Notes under the pieces: model-generated
The model's input: only the letters and a program-made list of their open reading frames with translations
The model's database searches: none
What the model was told of the DNA's origin: nothing
From: Leclercia sp. UBA7405
Lineage (GTDB): Bacteria; Pseudomonadota; Gammaproteobacteria; Enterobacterales; Enterobacteriaceae
Length of the DNA stretch: 14,847 nucleotides
Reading direction: 5' to 3'
Assembly: GCA_002469605.1 (NCBI GenBank)
Contig: DKMV01000248.1
Location: 5,631-20,477 of the forward strand
In this document: positions 1 to 10,386 of the stretch, piece by piece
Layout: each line of letters opens with the position of its first letter
Position numbering within the stretch: position 1 is the stretch's first letter
Made by a program: the position numbers and the translations under genes

Positions 1-441
1 CAGACGCTTCTCAAAATTGGCGTTGAACTGTTTTTTCTGTTCCGGCGTCAGAATGTTGTAAATCTTGTTCTGGGTTTCCATGTGCGCCAGCATGCGGGCT
101 TTGTGCTGCTCGGCCATCTTATCGATCTGCGCTTCGGCTTTCGCTTTGTCGAAGGAGTCGCTGGCAATGATGTCATGCATCGCGCGGCGCTCTTCCAGCG
201 GCGGACGTTTCATCTGGTCGCGCTGGCTTTTCATGATATCGCGCACCTGCTGTTTCTGCGCATCGGTCAGATTCAGGTCCTTAAACATCATGTCGTGGTG
301 CATGCCCGGCTTACCTTTATGGTGCATCATTTTGCCTTCGGTCGGCGCCGCCGTAGTGGTGGCGGTATCCGCAGCGAACGTCATGCTGGTAGCGCCCAGA
401 GCCAGGGTAGAAGCAACAAACAGTGCAGTTAATTTACGCAT
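1..441 (-). CDS. spy: Periplasmic chaperone Spy (3' end cut off by window edge)
   Basis: Spy is an ATP-independent periplasmic chaperone of the CpxP/Spy (LTXXQ) family, induced by envelope and protein-unfolding stress. The 147 visible codons begin with a Sec signal peptide (MRKLTALFVASTLALG, likely cleaved after the TFA at residues 21-23). A His/Met-rich N-terminal stretch follows (HHKGKPGMHHDMM), then helical Spy sequence with both family signatures: LTDAQ near residue 59 and LTPEQ near residue 132. E. coli Spy has 161 residues, so about 14 C-terminal residues lie outside the window. The start is fixed by an AAAGGA ribosome site just upstream of the ATG at 441 and by N-terminal identity to E. 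coli Spy. It is a single gene with its own promoter region, and the ast operon reads toward it from the right. Identification is secure. Confidence 0.96.
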   Translation of the reverse strand, partial: MRKLTALFVASTLALGATSMTFAADTATTTAAPTEGKMMHHKGKPGMHHDMMFKDLNLTDAQKQQVRDIMKSQRDQMKRPPLEERRAMHDIIASDSFDKAKAEAQIDKMAEQHKARMLAHMETQNKIYNILTPEQKKQFNANFEKRL

Positions 442-498
442 ATTCTTGTCCTTTCTTTCAGTTATTCTTCGGCGCTGTGCCGTGTTGACGTGATTAAC

Positions 499-531
499 TT
501 TACGGGGTTTATCGTCAATTTGTCAGAGCAA
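499..531 (-). promoter_or_regulatory. Probable CpxR-like and BaeR-like operators of spy
   Basis: On the minus strand about 60-90 bp upstream of the spy ATG, positions 514-531 read TTGCTCTGACAAATTGAC. By my alignment this shares about 11 of 18 bases with the BaeR consensus TTTTTCTCCATDATTGGC. Immediately downstream, 499-513 reads GATAAACCCCGTAAA, 8 of 10 informative bases of the CpxR box GTAAA-N5-GTAAA. In E. coli spy is controlled by both BaeSR and CpxAR, so adjacent sites here are expected. The matches are imperfect and I could not place a convincing -35/-10 pair with them. Confidence 0.45.
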
Positions 532-744
532 CAGTAAAACAATGAAAGTGTAAAAAACACTTTTTGTCCAAATATGAAGAAAATAAGGAAAAAGCGTGGA
601 GAGTTGAAAGAAAAATAAACAACAAGCTGATTTTAAAGAGATTGTGGAGAAGTATATCCCCAGTGCGGGTAATAATAAAGCAATTATCCAGGAATATTCC
701 GCAAAAAGGTTTCGCAAAGTGGAAAATAAAGGCCAGAGGAATTA

Positions 745-762
745 CCGCCCCGTCCGGGGCGG
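745..762 (-). terminator. GC-rich hairpin after astE, candidate operon terminator
   Basis: A perfect 7-bp stem, CCGCCCC (745-751) with GGGGCGG (756-762) around a GTCC loop, begins 4 bp past the astE stop codon. This is where the transcript of the ast operon should end. No continuous U-tract follows on the minus strand (the next bases are TAATTCCTCT), so intrinsic termination is plausible but not clear. A 3'-end-protecting or Rho-linked role is equally possible. Confidence 0.5.
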
Positions 763-766
763 GTTA

Positions 767-1732
767 TCAGGTTAATTTTTCCAGCATCAGACCGGCGCGC
801 AGCCCGAACGCCACGCCGGGGTTAGGAAAGAGAACATACTCGGTGCTTTTCTGTACTTCATAACGCTCCTCGCCATCCTCCGCCAGCAGAACACCCTGGC
901 GAAACGGGGTAAAGTTAAGCGTCTTCGGTCCCATATAGAGTCTGAAGGCTTCGCTGCGCCGGGTGATCTGCTGCACCACCCGATAGCGCTCTACGCTCCC
1001 CGCCTGATGCAGAGGCTCCTTTGCGCTTATCAGCGCCCGCAGCGCATGGTGGGTGGTGGCAAAACAGCGTAAATCGTTATGGCCAAAGGGCAGCGCTTTG
1101 CCCAGCTCAAGGGTACAGGCCAGCGCGCCGAAGGCCTCGCCGCTGAAGTGGGTAAAGGTGCCGCCCGGCGTCTGGTGAAAGACCAGCGCCTCCAGCCCGG
1201 CGTCCCCCAGCCAGCGCAGAAACGCTTCGTCCCAGGGGCTTTCCCGCTGGGGCAACACGCCAAAACGCAGGTGATAAGAGGCGCGAATGGCGGTATGCAG
1301 ATCCAGATGCCAGCGGTCGGCACCCGCATCCGCAAAAAAGGCCCCCACCAGCTGCTCGAGCTTTTGCACACGTTGCCGCTCCTCTCCCGGCGGGAACTGC
1401 GCCCAGCGGCCGCCAAACATCCGGTTGATGTCCCACTCCTGGTAGCGCCTGTTCTCCACCAGCGCCTGGGGATGGCCGAAGATAACCAGCAGGCGGCAGC
1501 GCAGGGTTACCTCGCCGCGAAACAGCGCGTTTAACAACAGGTCGACGATCTCGACCGGCGCCGTTTCGTTGCCGTGGATCCCGGCCGACAGGACCAGCGA
1601 GCGCCCGGCGTTCTCCTGTGGCGTCAGCTCCAGCACGCCGCGGGCCAGCCAGCGCCAGTGAAACGATGGCCCGGCGCCTTCGCGCCTGGCGGGGGTGGCA
1701 TCCGCCAGCGTCAGGGCCAGCAAGTTTTCCAT
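767..1732 (-). CDS. astE: Succinylglutamate desuccinylase AstE
   Basis: AstE catalyses the last step of the arginine succinyltransferase pathway: zinc-dependent hydrolysis of N-succinylglutamate to glutamate and succinate in the cytosol. The 321-residue product (E. coli: 322) belongs to the AspA/AstE branch of the M14 zinc-carboxypeptidase-like fold. The zinc ligands are visible as H53 and E56 in GIHGNETAP and H146 in HLDLHTAIR. The catalytic glutamate is E209 in [11 protein letters not shown]. It is the last gene of astCADBE, starting 10 bp after the astB stop. A near-perfect Shine-Dalgarno (AAAGGAGG) sits in that gap and supports the ATG at 1732, giving it its own strong ribosome site although it is promoter-distal. 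A GC-rich hairpin follows the stop. Confidence 0.97.
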   Translation of the reverse strand: MENLLALTLADATPARREGAGPSFHWRWLARGVLELTPQENAGRSLVLSAGIHGNETAPVEIVDLLLNALFRGEVTLRCRLLVIFGHPQALVENRRYQEWDINRMFGGRWAQFPPGEERQRVQKLEQLVGAFFADAGADRWHLDLHTAIRASYHLRFGVLPQRESPWDEAFLRWLGDAGLEALVFHQTPGGTFTHFSGEAFGALACTLELGKALPFGHNDLRCFATTHHALRALISAKEPLHQAGSVERYRVVQQITRRSEAFRLYMGPKTLNFTPFRQGVLLAEDGEERYEVQKSTEYVLFPNPGVAFGLRAGLMLEKLT

Positions 1733-1742
1733 TACGCCTCCT

Positions 1743-6820
<5,078 letters not shown>

Positions 6821-6862
6821 TTAGATGTTAAATATTTTGTGTGTTTGCGCTGTTAATGTAGA

Positions 6863-6880
6863 TTGCAGGCATCGTGCCAG
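6863..6880 (-). promoter_or_regulatory. Sigma-54 (RpoN) promoter of the ast operon
   Basis: On the minus strand, 6880-6863 reads CTGGCACGATGCCTGCAA. It contains TGGCACG and TGC with the diagnostic GG (-24) and GC (-12) dinucleotides exactly 10 bp apart, close to the RpoN consensus YTGGCACGrNNNTTGCW. The predicted start would be near 6853, leaving a leader of about 60 nt before the astC ATG. E. coli astC is transcribed from a sigma-54 promoter under nitrogen limitation, which fits. Confidence 0.85.
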
Positions 6881-6919
6881 CCAGCGGTAAAAATGCATAA
6901 AAGAGGGAGGGAGACACAA

Positions 6920-6932
6920 TATCAAGGAGTTA
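6920..6932 (+). promoter_or_regulatory. IHF-type site in the astC control region
   Basis: TATCAAGGAGTTA matches the IHF consensus WATCAANNNNTTR at every specified base. It lies about 70 bp upstream of the predicted sigma-54 start, between the promoter and the NtrC-like sites. That is where IHF typically bends DNA to bring the enhancer to the promoter. The consensus is short, so chance matches occur; the location raises the odds. Confidence 0.5.
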
Positions 6933-6944
6933 CGGCGCACCATT

Positions 6945-6983
6945 ATTCACGTAAAATGCATAAATAGTGAATATTTTTGCAAC
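6945..6983 (+). promoter_or_regulatory. Tandem ARG-box-like sites (candidate ArgR binding)
   Basis: Two 18-bp windows separated by 3 bp, the standard ArgR spacing, fit wnTGAATwwwwATTCAnw. The one at 6966-6983 has a perfect TGAAT half-site and 8 of 10 core bases. The one at 6945-6962 is weaker, with 6 of 10 core bases but all A/T positions kept. A 7-bp inverted repeat TATTCAC (6944-6950) / GTGAATA (6967-6973) runs through both. ArgR superinduces astC in E. coli in the presence of arginine, so a site upstream of the promoter is expected. Confidence 0.5.
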
Positions 6984-7109
6984 AAGCGCGGTGTAGCGGA
7001 ATGAAAAGTAGCGATATTATTCATTCGCCAAATATAATTCTGGAATTGTGATCGCTGGCGAAATTTCTGGAGCTTTTAAGCGCCATTTCGGGGCAGAGTG
7101 CGCCTGAAA

Positions 7110-7137
7110 GGTGCGGATTGTGCACCACCGGGTGTCA
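7110..7137 (+). promoter_or_regulatory. NtrC-like enhancer repeats upstream of astC
   Basis: TGCACCACCGGGTGTCA (7121-7137) matches 9 of the 12 core bases of the NtrC site TGCACC-N5-GGTGCA. It overlaps a second perfect inverted repeat, GGTGC-N7-GCACC (7110-7126). The cluster lies about 260-285 bp upstream of the predicted sigma-54 start, a normal distance for an NtrC enhancer. It also lies about 100-125 bp upstream of the xthA ATG, so an effect on xthA cannot be excluded. Confidence 0.5.
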
Positions 7138-7194
7138 CTGTCGCAGTAATTGGTTAATCCTGCGAAGCGGCGGCAGTCAGTCGGCAGAAATTCT

Positions 7195-7203
7195 GCTACC
7201 ATC
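7195..7203 (+). promoter_or_regulatory. Possible sigma-S type -10 of xthA
   Basis: GCTACCATC resembles the stationary-phase extended -10 consensus (KCTAYRCTT, about 6 of 9) and lies about 33 bp before the xthA ATG. No good -35 hexamer is placed upstream, as is common for sigma-S promoters. E. coli xthA (also called katF-dependent exonuclease III) is RpoS-regulated, which is the reason to propose it. The sequence evidence alone is weak. Confidence 0.3.
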
Positions 7204-7235
7204 CCTGCACTATTCACCTTGCACTGGCAGCAACT

Positions 7236-8042
7236 ATGAAATTTGTCTCATTTAATATCAACGGCCTGCGCGCCCGCCCTCACCAGCTTCAGGCCATTGT
7301 CGACCAGCATCAGCCCGACGTGATTGGCCTGCAGGAGACAAAAGTTCACGATGATATGTTCCCCCTCGAAGAGGTGGCGAAGCTTGGCTATAACGTCTTC
7401 TATCACGGGCAGAAAGGCCACTACGGCGTAGCGCTGTTAACCAAAGCGACGCCTGTCTCCGTACGTCGTGGTTTTCCGGGCGATGATGAAGAGGCACAGC
7501 GCCGTATTATCATGGCGGAAATCCCCTCTTCTCTTGGCAATATCACCGTAATTAACGGCTATTTCCCGCAGGGCGAAAGCCGTGACCACCCGACTAAATT
7601 CCCCGCCAAGCAGAAGTTTTATCAGGATCTGCAGGCTTATCTCGAGACCGAGCTGAAGCAGGACGCGCCGGTGTTAATTATGGGTGATATCAATATCAGC
7701 CCGACCGATCTGGATATCGGTATCGGCGAAGAGAGCCGTAAACGCTGGCTGCGTGCCGGTAAGTGCTCCTTCCTGCCGGAAGAGCGCGAGTGGATGGGCC
7801 GCCTGCTGAACTGGGGGCTGGTAGATACCTTCCGCCACGCCAACCCGGAAACCCAGGATCGCTTCTCCTGGTTTGATTACCGCTCAAAAGGCTTTGATGA
7901 TAACCGGGGTCTGCGTATCGACGTGCTGCTCGCCAGCCAGCCGCTGGCCGCGCGCTGCATCGACACCGGCATCGATTACGACATTCGCGGTATGGAAAAA
8001 CCCTCCGATCACGCCCCGGTCTGGGCGAACTTCGATCTGTAA
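7236..8042 (+). CDS. xthA: Exodeoxyribonuclease III XthA
   Basis: XthA is the main AP endonuclease of base excision repair. It cleaves abasic DNA, removes blocking 3' groups left by oxidative damage, and has 3'-5' exonuclease and RNase H activities. The protein has 268 residues, identical in length to E. coli, and belongs to the endonuclease/exonuclease/phosphatase superfamily. Catalytic and metal-binding residues are in place: N7 (FNINGLR), E34 (LQETK), Y109 (NGYFPQGE), D151 and N153 (MGDINISP), D258 and H259 (PSDHAPVW). The ribosome site upstream of the ATG at 7236 is weak, but the N-terminus [12 protein letters not shown] is that of the family. In this genome nudG follows 6 bp after the stop, so the two are probably co-transcribed. 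Confidence 0.98.
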   Translation: MKFVSFNINGLRARPHQLQAIVDQHQPDVIGLQETKVHDDMFPLEEVAKLGYNVFYHGQKGHYGVALLTKATPVSVRRGFPGDDEEAQRRIIMAEIPSSLGNITVINGYFPQGESRDHPTKFPAKQKFYQDLQAYLETELKQDAPVLIMGDINISPTDLDIGIGEESRKRWLRAGKCSFLPEEREWMGRLLNWGLVDTFRHANPETQDRFSWFDYRSKGFDDNRGLRIDVLLASQPLAARCIDTGIDYDIRGMEKPSDHAPVWANFDL

Positions 8043-8048
8043 GCCTGA

Positions 8049-8471
8049 ATGTCCATGGTAAAAAAGATTGATGTGGTCTGCGCCATCCTCGAGCCTTATG
8101 GCAAAATTCTGCTCGCCAGACGCCCGTCCCACGCGGACCAGCCCGGGATGTGGGAGTTTGCCGGTGGCAAAGTTGAAGCGGGTGAAACGCAGCCCGAGGC
8201 TCTGATCCGTGAGCTGCGCGAAGAGTTAGCCATTGAGGCACGGCCCGGCGAGTATATTGCCAGCAACCAGCGGGAAGTGTCGCAGCGGCTGATCCACCTC
8301 CACGCCTGGCATATTCCGCACTTTAGCGGCACCCCGACGGCGCACTACCACAGCCAGCTGGCCTGGTGCACGCCGCAGGAGGCTTTCGATTATGCCCTTG
8401 CTCCCGCCGATATCCCGCTGCTGGAAGCCTTTATTCTCTTACGCGGCGCCACACCAGCGGGTTCGTGCTGA
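8049..8471 (+). CDS. nudG: Nudix pyrimidine (deoxy)nucleoside triphosphate hydrolase NudG
   Basis: NudG (formerly Orf135) hydrolyses CTP and dCTP and prefers oxidised or methylated forms such as 5-hydroxy-CTP, cleansing the nucleotide pool. The 140-residue product (E. coli: 135) carries the Nudix box GX5EX7REUXEEXGU at residues 40-62: G40, E46, R54, E55, E58 and E59 are present. The conserved glycine of the final GU is alanine here (A61 in EELAIEA; E. coli has EELGIEA). WEFAGGKVE and LHAWHIPHF are typical of NudG. Start is uncertain: ATGs at 8049 and 8055 (two codons apart) both lack a clear Shine-Dalgarno. It begins 6 bp after xthA, so translation may be coupled to the upstream gene. Its last 41 bp overlap the convergent ynjH. 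Confidence 0.92.
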   Translation: MSMVKKIDVVCAILEPYGKILLARRPSHADQPGMWEFAGGKVEAGETQPEALIRELREELAIEARPGEYIASNQREVSQRLIHLHAWHIPHFSGTPTAHYHSQLAWCTPQEAFDYALAPADIPLLEAFILLRGATPAGSC

Positions 8472-8706
8472 GCGTGCGCTCATCGCGCTGACACTGGAGT
8501 AATACCCCGTCGGCGCGAACCACCGCCCCTTCCGAATAGTTCTGATCCTGATAAATGCAGCAGAGGTTGCACGGCTGCGACCGCTGCCCGCCGGTGCTAA
8601 AGACCTCTGGCGGTACGCTGACGTCGATATCCGGGCGCAGCCGCTGATCGGCATGGCCGCTGAGAGAGAAAAGGCCAAGCATGGCGGCAATCATTAAACG
8701 GTTCAT
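8431..8706 (-). CDS. ynjH: YnjH, small exported DUF1496-family protein of unknown function
   Basis: The 91-residue protein begins with a Sec signal peptide (basic MNR, hydrophobic core to about residue 16, likely cleavage after GHA at 17-19), so the mature protein of about 72 residues should be periplasmic. I recognise it as the YnjH/DUF1496 family from RPDIDVSVPPEVFS, YQDQNYSEGA and STNPLVWRRV. It has four cysteines after the signal: a CNLCC cluster (C46, C49, C50) and C72 in LLQCQRD. This pattern could support disulphides or metal binding, but that is inference. No function is established that I know of. The gene is convergent with nudG and its 3' end overlaps it by 41 bp. An AAAGGA ribosome site lies about 10 nt before the ATG. 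Confidence 0.9.
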   Translation of the reverse strand: MNRLMIAAMLGLFSLSGHADQRLRPDIDVSVPPEVFSTGGQRSQPCNLCCIYQDQNYSEGAVVRADGVLLQCQRDERTLSTNPLVWRRVRE

Positions 8707-8736
8707 AGACGTCTTATCCTTTGTTGTCCTGTTATG

Positions 8737-8742
8737 ACTATA
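8737..8742 (-). promoter_or_regulatory. Possible -10 element of ynjH
   Basis: TATAGT on the minus strand (5 of 6 to TATAAT) lies 31 bp upstream of the ynjH ATG. No -35 with standard spacing is convincing, so this is only a candidate. Confidence 0.3.
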
Positions 8743-8838
8743 ACGGTAAAGCGGCAGGAAGCTTTAATCGATTAAGTCATCGTTTTTTATTATGACCCGC
8801 CCCGCATAATGAATTTCCCTGGTCTGGTTAACTTTTGC

Positions 8839-8869
8839 TTGCCTGTCAAACCGGTGCCGGTGATATAGT
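8839..8869 (+). promoter_or_regulatory. Probable gdhA promoter with extended -10
   Basis: TGATATAGT (8861-8869) is an extended -10 (TGn plus TATAGT, 5 of 6). TTGCCT (8839-8844) sits 19 bp upstream as a suboptimal -35, or 17 bp from an overlapping GATATA reading. The start would fall near 8876, leaving a leader of about 65 nt before the gdhA ATG. I did not find a convincing Nac site, which represses gdhA in Klebsiella. Confidence 0.5.
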
Positions 8870-8921
8870 CGAAAAACACAACACATCACGCTTACAATCG
8901 TCTTAATCATAATAATTTCAT

Positions 8922-8940
8922 ATATAAGAGGAACTTATAT
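8922..8940 (+). promoter_or_regulatory. gdhA ribosome binding site in the loop of a perfect inverted repeat
   Basis: ATATAAG (8922-8928) and CTTATAT (8934-8940) are perfect inverted repeats flanking AGGAA (8929-8933), the core of the gdhA Shine-Dalgarno. The repeat ends 2 bp before the ATG at 8943. In RNA this gives a 7-bp, mostly A-U stem that presents the ribosome site in a 5-nt loop. Confidence 0.6.
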
Positions 8941-8942
8941 TT

Positions 8943-10286
8943 ATGAATCAGGCTCACTCTCTGTACTCCTTTCTCAATTCTGTTCAACAGCGCGACCCAC
9001 ATCAGAGCGAGTTTGCGCAGGCCGTGCGCGAAGTAATGACCACCCTGTGGCCCTTCCTGGAGCAAAACCCGCGCTATCGCCAGATGTCCCTGCTGGAGCG
9101 CCTGGTGGAGCCGGAGCGCGTTATTCAGTTTCGCGTGGTCTGGGTGGACGACCGCAACCAGGTGCAGGTGAACCGCGCCTGGCGCGTGCAGTTTAACTCG
9201 GCCATCGGCCCCTTCAAGGGCGGCATGCGTTTCCACCCGTCGGTAAACCTCTCCATCCTGAAGTTCCTCGGCTTTGAACAGACCTTCAAGAATGCCCTCA
9301 CCACCCTGCCGATGGGCGGCGGTAAAGGCGGCAGCGATTTCGATCCGAAAGGGAAAAGCGAGGGTGAAGTAATGCGCTTCTGCCAGGCGCTGATGACCGA
9401 GCTGTACCGCCACCTGGGCCCGGACACCGACGTGCCGGCCGGGGATATCGGCGTCGGCGGCCGTGAAGTGGGCTTTATGGCCGGCATGATGAAAAAACTC
9501 TCCAATAACAGCGCCTGCGTCTTTACCGGCAAAGGGCTGTCGTTCGGCGGCAGCCTGATCCGCCCGGAAGCTACCGGTTACGGTCTGGTCTACTTCACCC
9601 AGGCGATGCTCCAGCGTCACGGCCTGAGCTTTGAAGGAATGCGGGTGGCGGTTTCCGGCTCCGGCAACGTGGCCCAGTACGCCATTGAGAAAGCGATGGA
9701 GTTTGGCGCGCGGGTGATCACCGCCTCCGACTCCAGCGGCACCGTAGTAGACGAAGCGGGCTTTACCGCCGAGAAGCTGGCGCGCCTGTGCGAAATCAAA
9801 GCCAGCCGCGATGGCCGGGTGGCCGATTACGCCCGGGAATTTGGCCTGACATATCTGGAAGGCAAGCAGCCCTGGGCCGTACCGGTGGATATCGCCCTGC
9901 CGTGTGCTACCCAGAACGAACTGGACGTAGAGGCGGCGCGCCAGCTAATTGCCAACGGCGTGAAAGCGGTAGCGGAAGGGGCCAACATGCCCACCACCAT
10001 CGAAGCGACCGACCTCTTCCTCGAGGCGGGCGTGCTCTTCGCGCCGGGTAAAGCGGCGAACGCCGGCGGCGTAGCCACCTCCGGGCTGGAGATGGCGCAA
10101 AACGCTGCGCGCATGGGCTGGAAGGCCGAGAAAGTGGACGCGCGTCTGCACCATATCATGCTGGATATCCACCATGCCTGCGTAGAGTACGGCGGTGAAG
10201 CGAAGCAGACCAATTACGTGCGCGGCGCAAACATTGCCGGCTTTGTGAAGGTGGCAGATGCGATGATGGGTCAGGGTGTGATCTGA
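8943..10286 (+). CDS. gdhA: NADP-specific glutamate dehydrogenase GdhA
   Basis: GdhA makes L-glutamate from 2-oxoglutarate, ammonia and NADPH. It is the low-affinity, energy-cheap route of ammonia assimilation and works as a cytosolic homohexamer. The product has 447 residues, identical in length to E. coli GdhA. The substrate domain shows K92 (GPFKGGMRFHP), the catalytic lysine K128 in PMGGGKGGSDFDP and D165 in DTDVPAGDIG. The NADP-binding Rossmann segment is SGSGNVAQYA from residue 238. The ATG at 8943 follows an AGAGGA site in an unusual small inverted repeat. It is monocistronic by context: its own promoter lies upstream and two hairpins follow the stop. It shares the nitrogen theme with the nearby ast operon, whose products include ammonia and glutamate. 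Confidence 0.98.
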   Translation: MNQAHSLYSFLNSVQQRDPHQSEFAQAVREVMTTLWPFLEQNPRYRQMSLLERLVEPERVIQFRVVWVDDRNQVQVNRAWRVQFNSAIGPFKGGMRFHPSVNLSILKFLGFEQTFKNALTTLPMGGGKGGSDFDPKGKSEGEVMRFCQALMTELYRHLGPDTDVPAGDIGVGGREVGFMAGMMKKLSNNSACVFTGKGLSFGGSLIRPEATGYGLVYFTQAMLQRHGLSFEGMRVAVSGSGNVAQYAIEKAMEFGARVITASDSSGTVVDEAGFTAEKLARLCEIKASRDGRVADYAREFGLTYLEGKQPWAVPVDIALPCATQNELDVEAARQLIANGVKAVAEGANMPTTIEATDLFLEAGVLFAPGKAANAGGVATSGLEMAQNAARMGWKAEKVDARLHHIMLDIHHACVEYGGEAKQTNYVRGANIAGFVKVADAMMGQGVI

Positions 10287-10299
10287 TTACGTGTAGTGC

Positions 10300-10322
10300 G
10301 GCCGGGAGCCCTCATCCCGGCC
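10300..10322. repeat. Perfect GC-rich palindrome after gdhA
   Basis: GGCCGGGA (10300-10307) and TCCCGGCC (10315-10322) form a perfect 8-bp stem with a 7-nt loop, 13 bp past the gdhA stop. No U-tract follows on either strand. CTCTC/GAGAG repeats continue downstream (10323-10343). The CCCTCATCCCGGCCCTCTCC wording resembles dispersed intergenic repeats common in enterobacteria, but I cannot confirm copies elsewhere from one window. Confidence 0.55.
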
Positions 10323-10352
10323 CTCTCCTTTAGTGCAAGAGAGAAAACCCAG

Positions 10353-10386
10353 GCCGGGTAAGCGTAGCGCTACCCGGCGTTTTTTT
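10353..10386 (+). terminator. Rho-independent terminator of gdhA, REP-like
   Basis: GCCGGGTA (10353-10360) pairs perfectly with TACCCGGC (10371-10378) and is followed by G and seven T residues (10380-10386), a textbook intrinsic terminator for gdhA. The last two T residues belong to the topB stop codon on the other strand. Reading from topB the same hairpin lies 6 bp past the stop, with GGGTTTTCTCT after it, so it may act in both directions. The stem wording also resembles short palindromic (REP-type) repeats of Enterobacter and Klebsiella. Confidence 0.85.

Larger units (their letters stand above)
442..766. other. Intergenic region between astE and spy, AT-rich
   Basis: This 325-bp stretch has no gene I can support. 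It holds the spy ribosome site and probable operators at 499-531, a weak AT-rich hairpin (AAAGTGT/ACACTTT around 545-563), and a GC-rich hairpin at 745-762 just past astE. Roughly 540-740 is much more AT-rich than the flanking coding sequence. The short open frames here either use non-ATG starts or have low-complexity translations, and they lack homology I recognise. Confidence 0.7.

Noticed and set aside
545..563. AAAGTGT/ACACTTT hairpin as a terminator
   Set aside because: A 7-bp AT-rich stem without a strong GC core; it lies in the upstream region of spy where a terminator for the plus strand has no gene to serve. Likely chance in A/T-rich DNA.
523..717. 64-codon hydrophobic minus-strand frame between astE and spy
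   Set aside because: Uses a TTG start without a ribosome site, overlaps the probable spy operators, and its Leu/Phe content follows from T-rich DNA. A real small membrane protein is not excluded but not supported.
564..863. 99-codon plus-strand frame entering the 3' end of astE
   Set aside because: Half of it is antisense to astE; the rest is AT-rich low-complexity sequence rich in Lys and Ile. No homology recognised.
7696..8241. 181-codon minus-strand frame across xthA and nudG
   Set aside because: Lies opposite the catalytic regions of two well-supported genes; Arg/Pro/Ser-rich with no domain.
8907..9620. 237-codon open frame on the minus strand across gdhA
   Set aside because: Antisense shadow of gdhA; composition is typical of a shadow frame, and it runs through the gdhA ribosome site.
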